A stretch of DNA of 64,000 bases, from positions 1,931,264 to 1,995,263 of the forward strand of contig NC_092583.1 of assembly GCF_037975245.1 (NCBI RefSeq), read 5' to 3'. The stretch's first letter is position 1. Every line of letters starts with the position of its first letter. This document shows positions 10,701 through 25,789 of the stretch, piece by piece. The notes beneath the pieces are model-generated. The model saw only the letters and a program-made list of their open reading frames with translations, searched no databases and was not told the DNA's origin. The position numbers were made by a program, and so were the translations under genes. The DNA is from Apostichopus japonicus. Lineage: Eukaryota > Echinodermata > Holothuroidea > Aspidochirotida > Stichopodidae.

Positions 10701-13700
10701 AAAAAAAACATCTGTGGGATATTTTTGAAATTTAAACGTAAGTAAAAATGGACATTGTGAAAGACATTTTACATATTTTGGCAAGCGGGTGCCCCGATAA
10801 TAGGGACAATGTATTTCCCGTTTTCAGAAAACCCTGAAATTTACTTTACTCTTTACAAAGATTTAATCAACTTTGAAATATCGAATGCAAGGTTTGAAAT
10901 TTTGCGTAAAATAAGGAGAGAAAATACAATCTTTTTTTCTTTGGTCTGTTTGATATGTAATAACTTTCGTTTTAAAATTGTTTTCCTTTTTGCCCTTTTC
11001 GCAATCAGCAAAAAAAAATCATTTCTGTGTTCGCCAAACTTTAATATTCAAAGATGATTTCAGACACGTATTGGTAAACGCCAAGACAAAAACAATTGTG
11101 AAATTATCACGAATTTGAAAACTGAAAAGTAACACATTAGGTGAAACAAATGTTGTACCTCTTCTTGAAAATTATGTAATTTTCCTTGAAAACGGAAAAT
11201 AATTAAAGAAATTCAAGTACAAAATTAGCTTCCATTGTTTTAACATTCTGCTCAAAATGTGCTAAACTATTAAATTAACAAATAGACTAATTTCTCATTA
11301 CTTCTGTTAAAACAATTGCATAATATTATAAGCTGATAAATTGAATCGATTGAAGCGCAAAAACAAGTGCTAGAAATGAATAATTCTAACATAAAAGAGA
11401 TAACCAATAATTTCGATAAAGCAAATACAATTTATTTTAATTGTATATATAGGCCTATCGTAAACACAAACAATAAGAACATGCGACTGGTTTTTAATCA
11501 ACACCTACACTACAATTAATACCAGCCTGCTGTGACTTCATCAAATTGATATCATTGAAAAGTCGTTTCATATATTCATATTAATCATATAATTCTACTT
11601 ATAAATCTTAAATAGAAACAACTTGAATAATTACTAGACCTCTCTTCCTTGCCTTGCCCCCATTTTTCCTTATCCTGATGTGAATGAATAATGTAACAAA
11701 ATTAAAAAACGAAATACTTGTGAAAAGAATTTTTAATAAAAAAAAAAGCCTCTCTTTATATATTTGTATATTTTATTCCAACCAGTGGTTTTCTTTCTTC
11801 ACTCTTCCTTTTCTACCGTTTATTTGTCGGGGACAAAAATAAACCCAGCTTCGCTAATTTCATTTAATTAGAACTTCCCATCAAAAAAACCCTAGGACAA
11901 TCAACTTGGTAGTTATGACTTTTAAGTGCTGTTGTATCATAGCTTCTTAAGACTGAAATGAAATTATGATTAAAAATAATTGGGTTGAAATCTTTCAATT
12001 TCTTCATGTAACTCTTAATCGCTTCAAATTACATGTCTCTGTCCCGTGGTAACCAGGTTAGGCGTAAAACGCACGACCAGTTTGACACAAATAATTTATA
12101 AGGTGAAAAGGAAGAAGTTAAAAAAAGAAAAAAAAATGAAGTAAAGCAAACGGTTACTTTTGCCCGTCCCAGCAAAATAAACATTCTTTTGTTCCTAAGA
12201 AAACTTATTTTCTTTTAAGTCGTTCATCTAACCTCAATATTTTGGAGAGCCTAAAGGGCTATTTCTTGTATGGGTTTTGTGCCTTCTATACAACAGCTGT
12301 TTCCACGAGACACCCTCAAAGGGAACGTATTGTTATGGGTAGGATAACGGGGCTAAGGGGGCGTACTGTCACACGAGGGGATTAACCGCTTTGTGATTTC
12401 TACACGGGCAAGTGGCTCTTTCTTGTTACACATATTTAACGGTACTCGTTTGCTCGAACGGTCAGAAATAAAAATAACCCAAATTTCACCTTTGTCCTAA
12501 ATAGCTTCTTTTTTTCCTTCTCTCTCTCCCTCTCACTTCTTCTAAATAACAAAAGCACTACGGGGGACCGAGTGCAGTATGAGATTGACTGGGTTTGTCA
12601 AAATGACAGGCCGGGTGGGGTGTCTTTGAGAGAACGAATTTTTGAGACTGTTGTGATTGTACGAGAAAGAATCAACTAATGGGAAAGTTACAACTGTTGA
12701 TCTTTGGGTATTGTTGGTTGAGTTTATAATCCCCCACATGTGCTGGTTACAGCTAATAAGTACTACTCGGTGCAGTGAACTGGTTTGAGAGAAAAAAATT
12801 GCTAAATGTTAAAATGACATCTTTCTCATATAAGATGTAACTAGTCTGATTGAAATAAAACCTGATCTCTAACAACGAAAGGGGAGAGAGATATAGTTAA
12901 GACATTTCAAGACACTCACATTTTCTGAGCGGATCTGAAAAGGCTTGAATGTGTCGTAGGATATGAGAATTGCAAGATTTTCGAAGGTCTAAACTTTGTT
13001 CCCAAAAGAGTAACGGCACAACAAATTTAAATTAAAATATCTCAGAGTTGGTACTTAATAGTCAAAATATATCAATTTAGATATATACCGTCGGGAACTT
13101 TTATTCCTTGAAAGTTTGGTAAACGTCAAAAGCTATGATATCTGATCTGCTAAAGATTTAATCTGCCTCAACTTTGGTACTCCATGCAGAGGACCCACTT
13201 CAATACTGCTATAGTCTGTGTACTCCATATATGACTTTATTACATCAAAGAATTAAAGTAGTCTGGGTACTCGAGTGTACTTATTCTAAGTACTACAGTA
13301 TAGTATTGACACTTCGCAGAACTGATATGAAGCGTACATTCTGGTTACTTTGAAGGGCTTATTTCAAGTTATACACGTGATAATTTGCTCTTTTTTATAT
13401 ATAATTCGGCGGGAGAGCTAAGACTAAACGTTTAACTTGATCTTGTTTATAAAGGATTCGTCTTGGGTATACCAAAGACTTAAAAAGCGGTTGGGGTCAT
13501 TTTAGATTATAATACTGTTTACCAATTTCGTGAGTAGGCTGGTTTCTTCAGAGGGCCTGCATAGGTATCAGAGACTTAAGTATGTTGGGTATACTCAGTG
13601 AAGAGAACTGGGGTTAGTAACAAATACTTACGTAGGTTGGGCATAACGTAAGTGACCCTTTTTATAAATGAGTGGTGAGTGTTAGGCTGGGTGTGTGTAG

Positions 13701-15409
13701 GCTGAGGATTAATTTGTGTGATAAAAGACGTATGTAGGATACTATGTACTTATATAGGACTGACGCCAACTTAATTAAGTTGCATAAGCAATTAACAGTA
13801 TTTACATAATAGACTAATTACATATCCTGCTTCCCTGTCTTCGCAATTGAGAGGGTGAGAATTGCACTCTGGACTTTAAGAGACACTGTTACTCACGGGC
13901 AAGGGACAAACCCCATTAACAGAATATTGCTAATAAAAGTCATAGGAGCGAGTTAAACTGAACTTTGGATGGGATTATCTCCCAGTTTGCCTTTCTTTGT
14001 ATCCTTTAAAAACTTTGTCGTTTTCTAAGCAGATGCTATAACGTAAGCACGTTCTGGTTTAGTGCCCTTTTGCAAAATTAGTATTGTGCTACTATTCTTT
14101 AATTCAAGATTTAATTTTTTTGCTTAGTAGAAAGGTAAATGGAATGCAAGAAAAGTAGACATTTTGGAAAGCACCTTAAAACGTCTTGAAACAAGTCAAA
14201 TATGACGTCACGATAACACTGAGGTTGTAAGTTGCAAATTTGTTACTACTCTATTATCAACTGTTCATTGTTTATGTTTGTTTCTGCTAATTAAGAAAGC
14301 ACTAAATCTTGTTTAAGTCCAGGCTGTTATGCAAACGCCTTGACGAAGTGTGTAATGATCGGAACTGACTTGCACAAGTTGGACGTGACGTCACAACCTA
14401 CATTTTTCCCATGTCAAAGAGAGAGAGAGGGGGGGGGGGAAGAGGGCATTATGGATGTTTACATTTGCCCCACTCCACTGCCCACAAACCACCTCACCTC
14501 CAGATATGTATACAATGAAAATTTTCGTATATTTCATCATTTTGAAATATTTGTAGCTGTGAGACCGTTAGTAAACCAACTTTTATTTTAACAGAGAAAC
14601 AACAATACTAACAACAGTAATAATAATAATAATAGAATACCAACAATGTCGACGGCAAGCAATTGTTCTTTAGATTTTATTTCGAGTTTATCCACTAAAG
14701 GTACTTTCCACAACCACCCTACCCCCACCCCTACCCCACCCTCACCCCATCTTCCCAGCCAATTATGTTTCTTTCTTCGTCCTATAATTCTATACCAAGT
14801 GTAAAAATCGCCTGCACGGCAATGAATTTCATGCCGAAGTCTGCAGCTACTAAATAAGTTAGTTTTTGTTTTTATGTTTAATGCGACTAAAGTATTCTCG
14901 TTAAGTCTATACTGTGTATAACTGTCACCCATACATTGATGACATTTGTAATGAACTGCCCGCTTATTCGGTTTGATTTGTAACATTCAGGCTTTCACAG
15001 CAACATGAATTATTACCCAGCATGCCCCAGACACGTGCCTTTTCTTCCTTGGTGTTATCACCAGTCCTCATAGATAATTCACAGGTTTCCCACCCAAGGG
15101 ACGTACTTGCAAATTTTATGGAACGCCGAATCGTGTACTTGACGAAATTTTGTCTGTTTACATACGATACGACTTCTTTACTTTATTTTATTGTTTCTTC
15201 TCTTTTTTTCTCTGTTAAAAACTATAAAATGAAATAAAAAGAACTGAGAGGGTAAAAACGACAAAAAAAGTAGAGAATTTTATCGACATTGACTCAATTT
15301 TCTAAGGTAAGTCACCTTGTCACTAATGAATTTATAATACCCCGTGTATAGATGATGTCAACACACAACACGACAATATCACAAAGTGTATACCGCACAC
15401 TGGCTGTAT

Positions 15410-15411
<2 letters not shown>
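7781..15411. other. Long gene-free interval
   Basis: Strongly AT-rich with only short open frames (under about 135 codons) and no recognisable domain, tRNA or transposon ends. Local features: two perfect TGACGTCA palindromes at 14203-14210 and 14386-14393, a GA/G run near 14419-14440, and a CCCCACC-rich stretch at 14716-14752. Confidence 0.5.

Positions 15412-15499
<88 letters not shown>
15412..15499. repeat. (TA)n microsatellite
   Basis: About 88 bases of TA with one phase shift (ATAATA) near 15441-15443. Reads as IYIY in spurious frames. Confidence 0.9.
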
Positions 15500-15501
<2 letters not shown>

Positions 15502-15894
15502 TTATTCAAAAAAGCCATGCAAATATATTAAAGCAATACATGTTGTGCTTATTCATCTCTTACGAATATCTAATGTTACAATCGTGCGAAACTCAAAAGC
15601 TATAACTGCTTAATTTTTAATTTTACAATAATGATGAAACATTTGTCGTATTTAAAATCATTATCCGGTTATAGGCTTCCCGGTGATAAATATAACAGGA
15701 ATATCTCGGCGTGAAACTGTTGATACCGTGACACATATTATTATTATTATTATTATTATCATTTTTTGTGGGGTGTAAGGGGGTGGGGGTCATATGTAAC
15801 TGCTTAGATCACTGCAAGATTACATCACTGCTTTAAGAGACGACTTACCGATGTTAAAACTGGATATTGAGTCAATTTTATAGATCCTCGCGGT

Positions 15895-16395
15895 TTTATT
15901 CCATTGTGTTATCGCTTTAGTGTTATTCCATTGCTTTTGTAATTCCATTGTATTTTGTCTGTCGTGTTATGCTATTATTATTCACGATGTTATTCCATTG
16001 TGCAATTCCATTGTTATTTCAGTTTGGTATTCCATTGTGATTTCCAATATGTTTTCTATTGTTATTCCATTGTGTCTTCCTGTTGTGTTGATTCACCGTG
16101 ATTCACATTGTTATCGCATTTTATCGAATGCTTGTTCCAGGCTATTATCTTATTTCATTATGTAATTTCCTTTGTGATTTTCTAGTAAGATATTTCATTG
16201 TTGTTCCATTTTGTCTTTCCATTGTATTCGTTAATATGTATATTTTTCATTATCTTTATTTGCATTGCAAATCCCATTTTTATTGTACGATTGCTCTAAT
16301 GATCATCTTATCCCATTATAACTTTTTCTATTGTATTGTACCATTGTGATTTACACCATTGTGTAATTCCATTGTCTTCCATTGTTTTTCCATGG
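15895..16395 (+). repeat. Degenerate ATTCCATTGTG repeat
   Basis: The motif ATTCCATTGTG and close variants recur many times over about 500 bases, with irregular spacing and interruptions (for example at 15900, 15940, 15990, 16030 and 16065). It looks like an old, diverged minisatellite. No gene is supported. Confidence 0.65.
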
Positions 16396-17777
16396 CCAAT
16401 GAACAGTTCGTCTTTGAAATAAGACAAAAAACTACTAATAATCAAAACTTTGCTAAATATCATCATATTTACACCGGTATTCCTTTGATCTCGAATGTGT
16501 GTGAAAATATAACATTGGAATATGTATATCAATACAGTTGCAGCGGAAACGGGAATATAAATTAAAAACGTGTAAACATGCAAATGTAAAATATCTCCAT
16601 ATGTTATACTATTGAAAGTCTTCTATCAACGCATTTCATTTGCTTTTGTACCCTTCTCCTCTGCCGACGGTCACCCACAACTTTCTCCCACCGCGCAACC
16701 CCACCCTCTCCCCTCCAAGACACAGATGTTTAACTTAAAACTTTTTATCATGTCTAAAACGTGGTTCCGACATTTAATTAATCTTTTAAAGGAGCATTTC
16801 CATTGCTTAATTGATCAGGATTTTTCAATTGTTACAATATGCAGATGATATTCTCATTTCAAAAGAGTAAATTTATCATATTTTAATATTTCCCTTTAAG
16901 TTCCTAATTCCATTGGCATTTGGCCTTCTTCCTTAAGCCAAGAAATTAATCCATTTAAAATTGTTTGTCATTTTCTACCCCGGGTATTATGTTAACTTTA
17001 TTTTGCTTTTAAGAGGGCAAAAAAAAAAAAAAACACGTCTATTTTATCAGAAAGCAAGTTGTATTTTTTTAGTTTTTTATTTTTACATTTGGATTTGACT
17101 TTCGTAAGAACGAAAAAAAAATAATAATTGTGATTTTATTTTTAACTGTTTGTTGGATGCATGTGCAGGGTGAGTAATATGAAGATCCATTGCTCATTCG
17201 TTTAGTAGGCGATGATTCCAAAAAGGTAATTAAAGCGCCATACCATGCGTGGTTTTAACAAGTATTGTCACACCTTACAAATCCCTGTAGAGAACCCTAT
17301 TGGATGTAACAAGCAAAATAGATGCACATCCATTTTCTTTGTTGTAAATTATATAAGTATATAGATTCTACATATGTTTGTTTGATAACGAAAATAACAG
17401 ATGTAAATTTTGCAGACGATCATTTTGAGTTGGGACCAGTTTTAACACCTTTCGCCTATCTCGTATATACGTTTTATATAAGGCATGACATAGCGATGTG
17501 ACCTTGTCGTGAAATAAATATTTGAAAAGTGTCGGTGTTTAGGGAAATTTTGTTTTCTTTAGTTTCTTTAACCAAAGCGGCCTTGAGAAGGCTATGGCAT
17601 TTGAAAAGATGTATGTCAACATACCTTTATGCATGTACAAAGTTAGTTCTTTATTCTGTTTTAGATATCCTTCTTTCTTTCTTTTTTTTGGTTGTTTCTG
17701 TCATTACCCAGAATGCCCCAGACACGGGCAAAGACCTGAGTTCTTATAATAAGGTTACACTTCAATACCCAATGTTG

Positions 17778-17781
<4 letters not shown>
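16396..17781. other. Gene-free interval
   Basis: AT-rich, with an A-run near 17020-17034. No domain, RNA gene or transposon end recognised. Confidence 0.45.
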
Positions 17782-17873
<92 letters not shown>

Positions 17874-17961
17874 TATATATATATCTATATATATGTATAT
17901 AGATAGATAGATATGTATATACATATATATATATATATATGTATATAGATAGATAGATATG

Positions 17962-18034
<73 letters not shown>
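17782..18034. repeat. Composite (TA)n / (GATA)n array
   Basis: TA runs at both ends enclose two copies of a 46-bp unit (starting at 17895 and 17941) that contains GTATATAGATAGATAGATAT followed by GTATATACATATAT. TATACATA/TATGTATA pairs make the array self-complementary. Confidence 0.85.
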
Positions 18035-21000
18035 CATGCTTACCACTAAATATATTACAAAATTGGTATCTATAGTTTCCCCATATCTGCTTTTGTAAAG
18101 TTCTTTGTTTTTTCTCAGTGCATTTTCCGGTGAAACATATGTCACAATATACAGACGCATTATAATAAGGCTAGACTTTGGTGTCACTTAGGAGCAGGAT
18201 CCTGTTACAAATCTCCACCTTAAGGCCAAAGCAAACAGAAAGTTCTGGGAGGACCTATGTTTTCATTTTTTTGTTTTGGCCTCTCTTCTTCTCCATTTTT
18301 TTCGCCTTTTCGCCATTTTTCTTTTCTTCGTTTCTTTTCATTCAAATGTTGCCTTAATCTGTTGGTCGATCATTCAGGCAAAAAAAAATCTCCTTCCATA
18401 TCAACATACAGGATCGCGCGGCACGCTACAACCACGCTACGGGCGTCTCCAAGCCTTCCTCTTTACTTAATCCGGTTCGGCCAATTATTTCTAAATTTAA
18501 TGAAAATTAAATCATCTTTGGGGCTAAAAAAAATTGGAAGGAAAAGATAATATCGTTATCTGTTTTTTTTCTTTCTTTTTTTTAATAGGTTGTTTCTTAA
18601 GCACTACAGATGCTATGGGGCATATCTATGTAGGTTACATTAAATTGACAATATTCTTATATCACGTTAGGCGCCACAGTTGTATAGCAGTATATATTTA
18701 TATACAGCCTTCCAACTGTGACATTTTTTTTCCTTCAAATATGCCCTATTAACCCGGTATCATTTTTTCATTTAGTGTTACCACTAGGATTATTTTTTTA
18801 TGATTATTATTATTATGATAGGCTATTATCAGTTTCCTTTTTTGTTTTCCCTTGTGGTACTGGGGACTTTATTTTTCTTTTCTCCACATTCTCCCTTTAT
18901 TAAATTATATGTAAAGCTGCATGGCTACTCTCAACTGTTTCAGTAAAAGGGGGAAGATATTAATGTATTTATTTTATGTTATCTACTATAGACTATATAG
19001 AAACCCAATAAACCCACATTATTCAATATAATTGAGCGTCCAACTTTAAGGTTGAACTATTTAAGTACTTATCATTAACGCGTAATCAAATGTAGGTGTT
19101 ACAATTATAGTGAAGTTTCTTCTCAATATTTTTTACTCCAATAAATATGGCTTGTGTGGTAATTAAATATATAACCGTCGGAATTTATTTGTACTGGACT
19201 CCCATGTGTAACGCTGAGGTTAAGCCAATATGTTAGATATGAGTTTTTTTCATTTTATGTACGTGCGTGTGTGTGGGGGGGGAGGGTGTTATTGGTTTCC
19301 AGGGGGAGAGGGATAGTTAATTGTATTTCTCAAACGACACAGTTATATCTTCATAATCATGTTAGCGAAGGATCTAAAGAAGACCCCATATTGTGCTAAA
19401 GGCAGTTTCTCATCTTTGCAAGGTCACGTGATTTTCATCTGCGTATGGGTTCAGGAACCCTAGTTTTACCGAAGCTAAAACTTTACAATTCAAACTTAAG
19501 GATAGAGCAAAGAGGATAAGTTAAAGCCACATTAATATGGGTAAGCGAAAGTATAGAAGTGGTACTTCTATACAATGCGTACAATGCGCATAGTCCATAC
19601 AGTGTCCATACAATGCGCATGACTAAACTAAACTAAAAAAAAAATAGATACATTCGAATGAAATGAGATACGTACCGTACTCCTTTAATGTTTCGTGTTT
19701 CACGTTTTTGTTCACGATTGGTAAAGGATTATTATCAAAATGCTCAAACAAATACAAAAGTTGGAAATTCATTATTTTACCCTCATTTCGGTTATATGGG
19801 CGAATTATGGAAACAGTGAGGAATTTAGTAGTGTGGCTGACATTCTAAAATATATATATATAGTTTTGAAAGAATTTTAATGTTGAAATTCAAATCAGGT
19901 CCATATTATTTATAATATAATAGATAATTACTACCAACTATAGGTATATATTCTGAAAAGTGACTCATGAATTTGTGGTAACCATGTAATACATGTAAGT
20001 TCACCTCACTTTCTCATCGCACCAACCCCCCTCCCCCTCCCCTTCCCATCCCTCCGTTTCATCACCAATGTTATTTATCCTGCATAAATTGCGGAGTTTT
20101 GTCTTCGCTGTTTTGTCTTCGCTGTTATTTTAAAACACCGAACTTTCAAAGTAAGTATACTTGTTTCAAAATAAATATTACCCATACATAAATACATAAT
20201 ATTACCCCATACATAAATACATAATTTATATCAATTTCCACTTAGGCCTACCTGACAGAATTAGAAGCACCGTTTTCTTCCACGAAACCGAACCTCTTGT
20301 TTGTATGTATGTTTGTATGAGTACGTGTTTGTATGTTTGTTGTTTGTAAATGTTTCTCTAAGATCGTTTTTGTTAGCGTGAAATCCCGGCAAAGATACGG
20401 TCGTCTGTCTGTCTGTCTGTCTGTATGAGAAAAAAAACACCGCCTGCTAAAAGACCACTTGTTCTCCTTATTTACCTACAATATTGCAGCTGTCACATAA
20501 TTCTATAAACAAAATATATAAAAAATTGGCATGGTTTAGTTTTAAAAAGTTGTTATTCTTTTCTAAGCAGTCAGCGCTTTACGAGTTGTATACGTCAACC
20601 TTTTTAAAGTCCTTAAATCAACTTTGTGAGTCAATGTTGATAAATAACTGTCGATGCTAATCCAAATTGTAAAATCATAAACATTGTTTCTCATCATTTT
20701 GACGATAGTCAATTTTTCATATTTTACTTAAAGACTTAAAGTCGAAACATTTCCAAGTTTTTGTTTTCCTTTCTGCTAGTTAACATGTGCTTAATATTGA
20801 ATCATGAAATGGATCTGAGAGACGTAATAATGTGAATCGAGTCGAATTTAATAACCACTCGCTTATAAACCTTCATTTGAGTGAAGAAGAAAAAACAACC
20901 AAGGAGGGTGTCCTTCATTTTTTCTTGTTTCTCAATAGAAAACTGATTTTTGTTGTTGTTGTTGTTGCTAATCCTTAGTGTAAATTTGATAACATTTTTG

Positions 21001-24000
21001 CCAAACACAAAATATTGAAAACGCAAATTGAACTCACGCAGCGTATATGCCATTTCTACCTATATTTGCGACATGGTATTTATCATATACGCCTACCCCT
21101 TCTTTCAATTCAATTTTTAATTCCAATTCCTCCTTTAATTCCAGTATAAATTATAGAAAATTTATTGGATCAAATTGTAAGTAAATATGAAAAACAAATA
21201 ATTAATAATAGTGATTAGAACAGAGACAGGTTAAAAGAAAATAATAGATATAAGAAGTCATGAATATTGATTGATTTATTGACACGTGCTCTAATTCATT
21301 TACATCACAAAAGAACGTGCAAGGTTTTGTATTTGCGATTGTTTTAAGAATTAACTCAAAATTTCGATATGTGCTTGCGATTCTGGAAATCGCAATTCGG
21401 AGCAACTTAAAAGTATTTGTTTTATAAGTTGTTCTTATTTTATCAAATTAACGTCTAGAAGTTAATATCTGTTTTTTTTTTATATTAGACTCTACACATT
21501 TCGAGATAAATTTTCCAAGCAAAAACGTTTCGTATTGATAATTATTTCAAATGAAATTCGAATAAAAGTGAGACTAAGTTCGAAAATTCCAGGCGAAAAG
21601 CTGATATGGGATTCAGTGTCCTTTGCAGAACGAAACAATATCAAAGAAAACACCAGGGAACAATTTAAGCTTTGGAAACATACAACTATAAATACGTTCG
21701 TTATTTCATCTTATTTTAACATGAAAATTACATCATCATAGTTCAGAGGTAAATTTTATTTTGTAACTTGTAAATGAAGAAAAATATAATCCACGTTTCA
21801 CAGTCAAGTTTTTTATTCAATCTCTACATTCTGTTTTTCGATATATATTCTCGAAGAAGATTTCATGATTTGTATATACCCAACAGTGAACTTGAAGCAA
21901 ACAAGTGTGACGTCATGGTTGCAAAACAAAACAAAAATCGCATCGGTAAAAGACACTAAATCCTTGCGTCATTTCATAATTTCACTTAAACGTCATACTC
22001 AAAGTTCACAGGTCAAGCTCATGTAGTCCAGTCCAGTTTATTGATTTATTTTTGCTCTTTTAGGAAGGAAGAAATAGCATAAATACATTTATGGGAAGTA
22101 AAAATTAGCATATAATTAAATACAGCCTGTTCCACAATCTTTAGTTCTCTCTCTTAGTTTGTTCTTTTTTCCTTCTCTGTTATTATTATTATTATTTATT
22201 TATTATTTTTCATCTTTTTCTCGGAAGGAACCAGACTAGAGAGGCTTATGCTTATTCTTGTTCCTCTAGCAATCACCCTCTCTCTGTTTTGGAATATATA
22301 CTAGGGACAATATCACTTGATACTATGTTAAAGATCAGTAAACGTATTCAATGATATATTACTTATGTTTAATATCGAAATCCTTATAAAAATAAGTGTG
22401 TTATGTGATAATGGCAGAAATAAACTTGAAATATCAATGTACTAATGTTTATTGTTTAAGCTTTATCAAACCGAAAAGAAAATGCAATTTGTAAACGTAT
22501 CTTAAACAATTACAATAGAAACAAATAAAATTAAACTAAACTACCTTTATTCTATACGGCTATATAGAATTCGGTTAAAATATTTCAATCGAAATAAGAT
22601 TGAAATTATTTTGACCAATCTAATGATGATGAAATATATAAGTGACTTCCTTTTCGCGAGTTAACTTATTTCCTCTCCATGTTTTTGATCTGGTTTGTCA
22701 TAATCCATAATCACGTGACAATGTTCACGAGACAAAATTCAGTGACTACATCGGAGAAGTTCGGTCCAGTTCTTCGGGCCTTAAAATCTAAAGTAATAAA
22801 AATTTGGTGCAATTGTGCGTTGCTATAGAAACTGTTCCTTAACCCGTTTTTAATAAGACTTAATTGGATCCAAAAGCCGATTTTTTACGGCTCATCTTGT
22901 ATGATGACAGGAGGTAAGTAAATAAAATAACATAACAAAATTAAGATAAACAAATTACGAAAAAAATAAAAAGATAAAATCCTAAAATATAAATTCTCCC
23001 CCCCCCCCCCCCCTCTCTCTCTCCAATCCTCTCGAGTGAAGACATTATTGCCGATGTTTTATATGTTTTTTCTTCTTGAAGTTTTCGAAAGTCAACTTCA
23101 TTTTTCGTGTGATCTTGTAATCAAATCTTGCAATACCTGTCGGGAAGGCCTGCCTTACTATCAACCCTTGCTCCAGAAATTATCTTGCGAACAGGAGATA
23201 TTGAGATTTGACATAGATTCCATCATAAGAATGAACTTGGTAGGTTACTCTCGGTCAACACGGCCCTCCTAAAATTGTCGCTAAGAAACAGAAGATGAAA
23301 AAGAGAAAAAATGGGAGAGGGGAAAGAAAAAAACCAAACGCTCACATCCTTCGTTTCTTTAGCCTACAGCACTTTCAACAAATTTCTATTGTTGTATCGG
23401 CAACAAATGTTTTGTCACAACCGGGCATATCGAATAGGAACCGTTTTGTGTGGGCAGAAAGTAGGCACGTATTGAACTCAACGTGTGAAAACGGAGATGC
23501 AATTTAAAAAAAATTGACATATGAAATAAAATTGTTGATTTAATATCTAAAGAGTTAAAAGAAGAAAAAAAAAGTATAGCAAAGGAGAGGAGAGATCAGT
23601 TTAGACAAATCACCGATAATAACGGGATAGGGTTACTCTGTTTTAAAACGTTATACTGGCTTCAGCTAAGGCCAAAGGCGTTTTTCATTCAACTGAACGT
23701 GGGTTATGGACGGACTCAGAACCACCTTAAAAGAATTGGGGGGGGGGGCGGAGGAAATTTTTTTGGCGTTGCTTTTCGTGAATGTATAAATAATATTATA
23801 AGTCAACAATCACAATACTTCGTTTCTATCGTATATTTTGTCTCTCTAATTTTCTTTCTTTTTTTCAAATTCTTCAAAAGTTTCTTGCGGTTTTAGAATC
23901 AGGAAGTTTAAATATAGGACACTACAGAACCTTCTAATTGCAAATTTTTTTGGGAGAAAGAAATTTGACAAATTTTGTTTGATGTCAAAATGAAGATTGG

Positions 24001-24688
24001 ATTATATAGCGATGAACTTTGGCTTAGTTATGAATAAAAGAGAGTTGACTTTATACCGCCTTTGGCAACAACCGTTACATTGCTGAGATTTAAGGGCTCT
24101 GTGATACGCCTCGTATCAGCTTCACCACCCTATTCCCCTCCCAGACCCACTCCACCTCCCCACCCCACCCCCGCACCCACAAGATTTTTCATAGATTTTA
24201 GTGTACTATTTCGTACAAAAACGTTACATAGGAATCATTTCTGTGTTATAGTCTTAGTCTTATGGGTCGCCAGTCGTGATAATTTCTTTTACCAAATCCT
24301 GCCAGAATATAAGTCAAACCGAGATAAATTAATGAAACTATATCAGAAACTTTTTTTTAGATATATATTTATCAACCTGTGAAGAATAATTACCGAATAC
24401 GGTAATTCTTGATTCTATAAATTCCATTTTCAAGCACTTTTTTTCATATTAGTATTTGATCACATGCAGAATAAATAACTTATTATATAGCAAGTAAATA
24501 AATTAAAAATACAAGTAGGATGGAGCCTAAAAATATTGTAACGTGCCGTGTATTACCACTGGCTTGCGGTTATAGAAACCATAGTGGTGCTTACAACACC
24601 GAAATTGACAGCCATGCACACCTCCCGCCACCTTCCCGTCCCCCCCCCCATCCCACACACACAGAGCCAAAGCAACCAAAATATACTA

Positions 24689-24690
<2 letters not shown>
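18035..24690. other. Long gene-free interval
   Basis: No supported gene. Small repeats: a tandem copy of ATTACCCATACATAAATACA at 20178-20224, (CTGT)n at about 20404-20424, a C-run followed by CT repeats at 22998-23022, and a G-run near 23739-23748. A CRE palindrome TGACGTCA lies at 21908-21915. Confidence 0.45.

Positions 24691-24724
<34 letters not shown>
24691..24724. repeat. (TA)n microsatellite
   Basis: Perfect TA run of about 34 bases. Confidence 0.9.
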
Positions 24725-24728
<4 letters not shown>

Positions 24729-25789
24729 GCATAAATATCGCACTTTCTTCCACCAACTAGCGGCGAATGAATCTCGACCTAATTTCTGTTGCCATCGTAC
24801 ATTGACCACCACAAGTACCCAGTCACCCCTGCTTGATACAGATTGTCTTTTCCTTCTAAATCTTTTTAAAAGCGAAGTTTATTTCTAAAGCAAACAGTTG
24901 TCTGCCGAAAGCGATCGAATGCAGACATGCCTTTCATTTCATCAAGTACACGTGACCCCATTTGATAGCAATATATATATATATAGATATATATATATAT
25001 CTCCAGTCCATCTCTTGTGACAAATGTTCCGCCCTGTATATAATTAGTATACTTTTAATGTTGTAACATTGTCATAGACGCGCTCTGAATGAAAGCTTTT
25101 TTTTTTTGGTTATTTTTTTTTTTTTAGTTCAGCGATGCAGAAGTCAATATTTCCAATTTCAATTGTGCACTACTCCATCCACCACTTTATTAATTATCCG
25201 GTGTGCCTGATAATGGTCGCGAGATTATTACGTAATAGTTAAACGACTGAATGAACTCTGTGGGTTTGCACTTTTAGACAAAAGTTGAAAGGGATTGACT
25301 TTTTTTTTCTCTCTAAAACATCGTCGGAATAATTGCTCTACCATTTCAACTCGTGATTAGCGAGAGATGCGGTTGTCTCTCGCTCGTTTTATTATTACTA
25401 CACAAAAGAAGGAAATTAATTCCAAACAGCGGATACTCTGTAATCACACGGGGCCGTTTCGTGAAAACTAAAAGAAGATAATTGTCTGATTGTCACAAAA
25501 AAAAGGTAGATATCTGTATCACTTAATTGTTTCACCAGTGGTTCATTAATTATTCTAATTTATACTAACAAATGTTTGCAACATTTGTTGCAATTTCCTA
25601 TTGGTAAATATTTAACGTCGAAGAAAAGTCGGTCAGAGCGTCCGTTAATTGGACATTGCCAGTGAGTTTGCGCAATGATGTACCTCTCCGACCACGGTAC
25701 TGCTATATATCTATCTATATATGGGAATTACTTCAGTGTCAAATACTCTGTGAAAACAAACATTCGCAGCATAAACGATAAATTGAATT
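24725..25789. other. Gene-free interval
   Basis: AT-rich with T-runs near 25100-25125 and a short TA tract at about 24970-25000. Nothing else recognised. Confidence 0.45.

Noticed and set aside
22905-22920. Strong splice-donor consensus GAG|GTAAGT as a possible first exon of the Sp gene
   Set aside because: 16 kb upstream, the phase of the preceding ATG frame does not fit the open acceptor frame, and similar donor strings occur elsewhere by chance (8680, 15306).
24062-24382. 106-codon Pro-rich frame
   Set aside because: The Pro-rich part is a CCCACCCC low-complexity tract; the rest has no recognisable features.
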